Below, in pieces: positions 42,101 through 51,100 of a DNA stretch of 64,000 bases. The notes under the pieces are model-generated. The model had not been told where the DNA came from and ran no database searches. It worked only from the letters and a program-made list of their open reading frames with translations. The DNA is from Hofstenia miamia. Its lineage: Eukaryota > Xenacoelomorpha > Acoela. Within the stretch, counting starts at the first letter, position 1, and the number at the start of each line of letters is the position of its first letter. Both the position numbers and the translations under genes were made by a program. The DNA lies in the NCBI GenBank assembly GCA_004352715.1, contig SCFE01000062.1, positions 1,382,148 to 1,446,147 of the forward strand, written 5' to 3'.

Positions 42101-45100
42101 GTGTAAATAAAATAAGATGATATTATATGTACATTCAGCAATATGAAATGTTTTTTCAAATAATTTATTATGTTTAGCTTTTATTAGGCCTACAAATGTG
42201 TCAGATCATTTTGTACCACCCTGTATTAACTTGAATGCCATCACAGACAAATCCAACAACTTTAAGTTTGCTATTTTTAAGGAGGATAGAAACAACATAG
42301 AAAGAGAAACAAGGCTTTCATAAATAGCTAAAATTGAGAACTGTTAAAATAAGAAACGATGAAGCATCTTTTTATCGATAACCAAGTTAAATATGAAGCA
42401 ATAGATGTTGGTATACCTTTGTTACTTGCATTCATTTTGTTTCTATTATATTTGACTTATTGATTATCCAAATACATTACGCTTCAAAAGACAGGACACC
42501 TGAGAATCCGAATTGCTAAAATTGAAGCATTGAATAAATGTTGGCGAATTGATTCCAATTTAGCAGAATTTCTACAAGTACTTTGCAGCTAATGTGGATT
42601 CTAAGGTGCTTTGTTTGATAAAATTTTTCATGTTTATAGCATTATCTAATGATTTCTAAGTTTTTCGTCAACAAGAAATTTATCGCATAAATGAAATGTT
42701 TATAAAAGGCAACNTAAAATTGGCAAAGTCACTAGCTAAACCTAAGGAAAATCCTGTAGTTTTTCAAGTGAAGTGACTCCTAAGAAAAGGAAAACATGCT
42801 CCAGCAGCAAATGTGTCAAAAAACCCGTGATTCATACATAGATTGTGGGAGATATGTATGTGGTAAGTACTGCATCATTAAGAAAAACGTTTTTTGTACA
42901 TCATGTATTCATGTTTAGTAAAAAATGTGGGCGAGTTTTATTTTTATGTTCTTATTTTCTCAAAGATCAAAATGACCGCTTTGGGCATTTATGTCAACAA
43001 CAAAACATGGGCATTTTAGTATAAACAAGGGTGTCATGGTATGAAAGTGCAGCATTGGAGGTTGTAATTCAAATTATGATTTTGAACAGAATCAGCCCAT
43101 ACATAAGGAAAACAGAGTTACTGTTTCTGGATTTCCTAAAAATATGTGTGAAAGGAAAATGTGATTAGATGCTTTACCCAATGTTCTTCATCCAAGTTCA
43201 GTTACGCGCAATATGAGGGTTTGCAACAAGCACTGACCCACAGATGTTTCTATGAAAAAATACAGACGTCATTTGTTACCCTCAGTGCCATCATCAATAT
43301 TTCAACTTCCATCATCAATGTGCAGACAAACTTTGCCGATTACTAACTAAAACCGAGATATTTTGTTGAGAATCTCGCAATCGTATAGAAGATGAGTTTT
43401 TTGATTTCACAACAATGGATTTAATTGGGGAAGATTTTTCAGTGTTCACAAAAGATTTGATAGAAAAGTATTAAAATAATTGTTTATTCAAATTCAAGAG
43501 CATTCTATTGAATTGATACAGGTACGTTCGTTTTGACAATTAGTTCAATTAAAATATCAAGCAATTCTAAATGCTTTGTGCTTGAAGAAAGTGTTAACGT
43601 ACGCGATTGACTAGAATTTAATCAAAGGATTTGTCGTTGGAGTCGCTTAGATGCAAAAATATGTCACTTTAATAATGAAAAGAAATATCATAATAAAATT
43701 TATACATTTTTCTACAAAACTGTAGTTTTATTTGAAGATGAACTTGAGCATGACTTTAGCAAACACGATCTCTTTCTAAAAGAACAACTGTTTCTCTCTA
43801 CCTTGGATAGTTGTCAATATCGTTATTCATCATTTATGATAAAAGTTGGAATCAACATTTTTTTACGGAGAACTGCTGCATATAACAACATTCGTGAATA
43901 TGTTGTGTTTCCGTCCGTAAATACGCTAAAATAGATGTTCGAACCTTACAAGGAGGTCAGGTTTGTGCGTATTCTAATCACGAAAAAGAAATGACTGTGT
44001 ATGTTTAATATTAATTAATGAAATTGTAATCAAGCCTTCATTGTGTTACAGAGGTGGTCATTTGCTAAGCTTCAGGTGGCGACAATAAATTAGCGAGAAG
44101 TATATTGGTTTTTCATGCTTCAGTTTATATTCAAAGTTGTCATTTGTGATTTGTAGGATTCCTGTACACACAAACAGCACTGATATTCAACTTCCTGCTA
44201 TTATCGACGTTATTAGCATGGTTGAAGAATACAATGGAATTGTAATTGGAATATGTAATGATGATTATTCAGTTAACCAAAAATGTTTTTCCTTACTTCG
44301 TAAAGATGCGGCTCAGCCTTGGATGTGATCATCTCATTCGATATATTTGTTCCTGGTACAGATAATGTTTCTACTATCACATGGAATGACTTGTGTTCAA
44401 TTCACAATCGTGAAAAGAATTTTGTTCTGCGAAGAACAAGACTTTTCCGTTTAACTCTTTACCCAAGTTCTTTAGAACGACAAAGGGTTGGTCCTGCCTG
44501 TGCGATATTTGAGGACCGTACAATCGCAGCACTTGAATGTAATGGGTTTTCTGAATCAGCGATATTTTGCGGAGTAATCAGTAAAATGTGGACGATCATC
44601 AATGTGAAATCACCCCATTTGTATGTCAACTTATTTGCCTCTGATCGCAGTCCAATCTCTTCTTCCGATGATTCACGGCTGGTTTTTATAAAAATTTTTT
44701 TAAAAGCATACAATTCTGACGGATTGAAATGCCTAACTCTGCAAACAAGTAAAGCTTTCCATTAAACATTGAATTGCATTTCAGATATATGTTGTTATTT
44801 GTATCAGAGCATAAATTTCAGTATGTTTTAACCGGAAGGCGGCAAGTGATAGGCTTGAAGCCGAATTTAGAGCATATAGCCAATCTTCTGGAGGAACTTA
44901 TTATAATGAATTGGAGCAACCACTTGAAGCTCTTCGTGCTCAAAAATTGCAACTGTTTTCAACTATTGATTTCAATGAAAATATGAAAGATTTTCCGTGT
45001 GTCTCTAAATACTTTTGTTGTACTATTGACTTAAAAGACGATGATTTAATTATTTGTGATTCAGTCTTGTTTCTACTGAAGATCTTTGTGATAAAGTACT

Positions 45101-48100
45101 GGCTTAGAAAAACAACTTCGATCAGAAAGCTGTGCATAACTAATGAAATGAAGATCTTGTACGTCCCGGTAAACTATTGTCTTTCTGCAAACGTACCCGC
45201 AAGGAAACCATCACAAGTAGCCATTTATTCCATAACTCAATAAAATTTCATTTCCAACGTAATTTGGATTATGTCATGATCTTGCATTAACCAATTATAA
45301 ATGCATTGAATGAAGAATGGGATTTCTTGATATATTATGTGGGAAATAATTCATAAAATTACCAATTGCTGACTTAACGTTAACCTGTTTTTTCATGACT
45401 TATTAAAATTTTCAGCATTGGAAAATTTCAGGTTGCAATTGTTTATATATGTATGTCTTCAACTCAAAGTAAGGCAAAGAAATGTTCTCAGTAGATATCA
45501 ATTCTAATGTTTACAAATATATGTAAATTAAATCGATTGATGACACATTAAAAGAATATAATGAATATCCGAATTCAATCCTGGATAACTCCACAACGTC
45601 AGCAAGAATGGAATGGTAGCACCTGCCAATGCATGGATACTGAGCCGTATCAAATATTGCTCTGTAGACTTTGGAGGTGTGTCAAAACAGGACTGTAAAC
45701 AGCTCAAAAGATTATTGAAGTAAGCACACCAATTAATAGGGTTTTATTGAAAGAAGTTACCAATTGCAGATCATCGATGAAAGAATCAGTACTTTATATT
45801 CTTAATTAGACAGAAGTATGCTCCATTCAATTTTTCCTCCAAAAATCAACGAACTTCATCTAGGCGAGCAAAATCCATATTTTGCATATAAGAACCAGCT
45901 TCTTTAAAAATGTCTTTATGAACCAATGTGTTTTTAGAAAATGAAATTTGTATTTGTACTGAAACTATTTATATTTCAGTATAAAAACAGATCTTATAAT
46001 ATAACATAACAAAATAATTATGTAAGTACAACTAAATGCTTCCTATCATAATCAACACACTGTTTGAGACGTTCATTAAAATTATCAATAACTATGAATC
46101 ATTTCTTGTGGAATGGTTGCTATTTCTAAACGAATTGCACGTTTTAATTCCTCAATAGATCGAGGCCGATGACTGAATACTTTTGATATTATATATCCCC
46201 ACAAGAAGAAATCACACGGGTTCAAATCAGGAGATCCGCGAATATTAAATATCAACTCTTTCAGCTTGAGGCGCATGTTTACGCCAAAATCGATAAATAA
46301 ATAGTGCCCTGTTTTTAAAATCACATTACTGCAAGGTTCCAGGACGTGTTTTTAGTAGGTAATGTCACAGCATAAACCCAAATTTAGCTATTAAAGTTTT
46401 ATTGGTAAAATGGAAATGCTATACAATAAATACTTTACGTACTATGCTTAAACATATCAGATCAAATACAAACAACATTGAAATATTTAAATGGTATAAT
46501 CCAAGTGTAAAAAATTCGAAAAATAGAAATTGGTAGTCTTAAATACAAATATAAAATTTTGAATGTGAATTAAGAGCAAAATACAAAACACACCGGAAAT
46601 CTTTTATACAATTGATACTTTAACATCTTCAGTTTATCACTCGCCAAATCATGGTGATCCAAAAAAACTTTTCGATGCTCTCTTGGAACGGTGTCGAGAA
46701 ATTGTTGATCGCGAACCATGAAACAAGCTAAGGCAAGTTAAAATGAAATGTTGAATAATGCTAACCATTTGGATTATCGATTCTTAAAGAAGAATGGAAA
46801 ATTTCCATTTCGGTTAGTGATAGCCCGCCAATCCAACTATACTCTTCCTTCACAGACAATGGAACTTCATCTTCAGATGGAATCCATCCACAACGCTCAC
46901 TAAATAATAGATATTATATGTACATTTGTGCATACTATTTAAAACTGTTAACCGTATTGGCATATTTATTATTTTCACGTGAATTAAATGTGTTAAAAAG
47001 TAAAAAAACGCAAAACCTTGTCATGTTAACAAAGAATGGATTAATATTTTCTTGATAACAACGATCAATTTCTTCGAGACACATTCTCATGGTTTCTTCA
47101 GTTGTTGTATCCTTTGGAATGCCCTAAATTTTTTTTGAAAATAATGTGAATAAATTAACAGCTTACCCATCGTAGATCGCATTCCAATAAATGAAGACGA
47201 CGGTCTTCACACCATGCACGCAGTTGAGGAAACACCTAGAAATTGAATTACTACTATACACATTAGATTTTAATGAACATGCTTAACTAGACACTCCCGC
47301 TCTGAATGGAAATCTTTAAACGTAGATGAAACAAATATTCGAATAGTTTTCCAGTTTGTTCGATGGAAAACGAGTTTGGTATTCTAAAATCAAGGTTTCA
47401 GGTTTTGGATAATTGAACATATGCAGGGATAATGTAAGTAGAGTATACTACAAAAAACTATATTTTCAAAGCCAAGAGCAATTGTGAAGAAAAAGAAAAA
47501 CAGATAATTGCTATTACATAAAAACTAGCATTGGACTCTTAAAGAGAAATGGTTGACAGATATGAGTGTATTTGCAAGAGAAACTATTTCTCTTAAAACC
47601 TAATTCCATTTGGTGTATGTAGCAGTCTACAAACATTATGTATTTAGACTAAATGACACTTAGCAAATATATATAATTCTAAATATCTAATGAAACTATG
47701 CTACCCAATTACACTTGCAAGCTTCACACGATAACCAGCTTTCAATGTAAATTTTGGGATGAATTTTATGACCAATTTTATCAGAGAAATACTTTAGTTT
47801 ATGCTTCGTAATTTAGGAGATTTTTAGACTTATTAGTACTCTATAACGGATATATTAAAAAAATAACATTGCATAGCTACTAAACAAATGAATATTTCTA
47901 GGAAAATTCAAGTATAATATTACTGATATCAATAAATCAACTAAATTTGCGGTAAAAATATCCATGAATATAAGTTTAGATGTGTGATATTGGAAAAGGT
48001 ATACAAAAGGTTGACTTTCTACAAGAACGTCATAAAAAGTCATTTTTATTGCTGCGTTGACAGACGTCCATAATTAGAAAACGTTTCGACATTTTTTCGA

Positions 48101-51100
48101 GTGATTCACTACAGTTTGAAGTGTTTAAACTTTTATACAAAATGAAGCTCAAATTGTTCTTATTTTGAATATTTTTGCTCATTTCAGATTCTGTGTTCTT
48201 ATAAATATTTGTCAATTTTCAGAGTGAAAAGAATTGCTTTCATATATAGTCATTTTTTTCTAGTATTACAATTTAAAAAGTGGCACATTAAGCAATTGAA
48301 ATAATGTACGTACTGATAGAAAATACGAAATAGGTTTTCACTTAATTGTTCTTATACAAAAACTGTAAAATAAGAACTTTGAATCACATGTATAATTCAA
48401 ATTTCTCAGTGATCGGATCCTCTGTTTCCTTTTTTTTACCAACACCTTTTTCTTTCCCAATGCATTGATACTGAACGTTTATACCCTTGAAAGATAAGAT
48501 TAGATTTGTAGAGATGGAAAAGTTCACCTATCATATGATAGAACAAATCACAAATCTCGATGGATAACCCTAGTTCAGCGTCAATAACAGTTTGAGTAGC
48601 TTATCAACAGAACAGTGCTATGAGTTGTGGATAAATTATCCAGTAATATCAGTAATTTTATAAGAACATACTTAAGATTCTCTCAGAAAAGAACCTTTTC
48701 TATCATCTTAAAGAGAAATTTCTTAACAATAGCAACATTCGTGCAATGCTTATATGTTTTACAGTTTTTCATCGTAAACAATGTGTGATAAGCTTATACG
48801 TAATTATTTACAGAAGTGTAATGACTTCCAATTTGAAAAACATCCACTTTAGTAATACATATTCACTAAAAAACATCGTCCATGTTTTGCAAAGCTTCTA
48901 GAAGAGTAGCTTACTCATTTTGAAAATGATTTGAATATTTTAAGTGGCAATGAAAGCGTTTCATTTATAACAAAATATCTTGTATTTTCCCAAATCAAAC
49001 AATAGGTGGATGAGTGAATTGGACGCAATATTATGAACGTAATTGATATGGTTTCCTATTAAGAAATATTTGAGTATGTACCGCTGATATTTTGATGCCA
49101 AGATGCAATAGTCAATAACCGGACAATGCTGCTTATATTGCATAAACGCATAATAACATTCTGTAATTTTCGGCATCATAATTTCATCAAATTTAAAACA
49201 AATACAATAAATTTTAGTTAGTTGGTATACGCCAACTTGTAGAACAATAGCACAATATCTTAGTAAAATAGAATTGGTCAACACCAGAGATTTTAAATGT
49301 ACATCAAGATCTTTTGACTTCTGAAATTAAGTAAACTGTTTTTTGTACTTAACCGAGGACATAAACTGGCAATTAATGAAAACTCTAATGTACTGAATTC
49401 ATCAGAAACTGTTTAGTTTTACATTGTCGGAAATTTTTCAAAAGGATGAAACTATGTTATTCGTAAGTAATGGAAAGCCATCAGCATGCAATAAAATCAA
49501 TATTTAAAGCAAAAGGCAAATAGGCAATATGGAAACTTGAATATTCACTATTCGTAGTTTCCGTTGATAAACCAAGAACATCTTACAAGCAACGACTGTT
49601 CAAAGTTTTAAAATAAAACTTTCATTGAAGCGATAGCGTATTGCGCAAAAGGCGGTGAAGATAATTGATTCGCTAAGGATTAACACATGTAGTGCATATA
49701 ATATTGTACCTCAAATTTTATAAAAAGATGGATACAAAAAAAAATACATAAATTATCTAAGTTCAAAAATTTCGAGTTTTAATAAAAAAACAATTAGCTA
49801 CCAAAATGTATTTTATTTCAATTGAAACTCATATTGCATTTGGTTTTCTGTAAGTGCCTTAAATATTTTAAAATTCAATCAAAAACGTCAAACTGATGAA
49901 AAACTTTACTTCATTGAGAAGGATCTTATCGATTCTAATGCATTGAAAGAAGAAACTTATTCTCTTTTGGATACCATGTAGAGAGAGTATGATCTATAAT
50001 AACATTCTATATTTTTCTGAGTATCAGGAAAAACAACAACACGTTGTGTAAATCTAAAGCTTACCCTTTAAACTGAACTTAAAAAGCTATCTATAATTTG
50101 GCATGTTAATAATAAAAACGTCTACTCTAGCTCAATTAACTAGCACGTCATTTGTTTAATTTCGATCCCAATGACTATACAATAACAATACGAAGTTAAA
50201 CATTACAATGTATATTCAATTTTGAATTTAATTTTACATTTAAATGTCTAATGACTAAGGCGATTATAAAGTCAATAAAGTCAATATAGTCCATTTTTGT
50301 AGTGTTGGTCAATAAAGTCAATAGAATAGATTTATATAAATAGCATATATAATAGCATAGGCCACGACACCAACTTTGAGGATTCCGTGGCCAATTGAAG
50401 CGAAACAAGTAAAGCAAAGCGCGCGATGTGATGAATGAGTCATGTGAATAGATAATTTTTCCCTTTTCTCTCTAGCGTTAACACGTCAGACTCCATGTTG
50501 TTTACAATCACGAAAACTGCAGTGCGTAGACGAACTGAGACAAAAGATGGAGAAATGAGAAGCCCCTAGTCACGCGGCATTGCCAATAAGTTTATCCACG
50601 TCATATCACAACTACGCGTATCTGCGTCCCTTGTTTGCGTGTCATATTTAGTAGCTGATGAATCACTGTTGTCTAATACTTAGCATAAATATCGATGATC
50701 ATTTAGCCATCTTCACCTGAGTTGTGCGTCGATCACTCATTCAATCTTCGCTACATGATCTTTTACTAGAGTACAGTCAAAATGCCAAGGTGAAAGCAAC
50801 TCTCAGACAGAAAGCACTTTCTTTTAAAAACAAATTTCCTGAAGAATTTAGACTGACGACAAGCAATGAACTATTTTGCGTTTTATGTGAAAAGGTTATC
50901 ACATGTGAAAAATCTTATTTTGTTGAACAGCACAGATCTGCAAGTATACATACACGAACGCTTAATCAACGTTCAGCGAATCAAAGTAAAGTTCCATCCT
51001 CGTCAGGTAAACAAGCTTTTTTGCATTTTCGTCATGATCCATTTAAAGAATTGGTTAAGTGCTTGCTGGAGCTGAATATTCCACTCTATAAACTGAGGCA

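Noticed and set aside
46238-46300. Segment LKLKELIFNIR as the missing exon after 46619
   Set aside because: No acceptor gives the required phase, and the stretch begins at a chimeric breakpoint of the mariner fragment.
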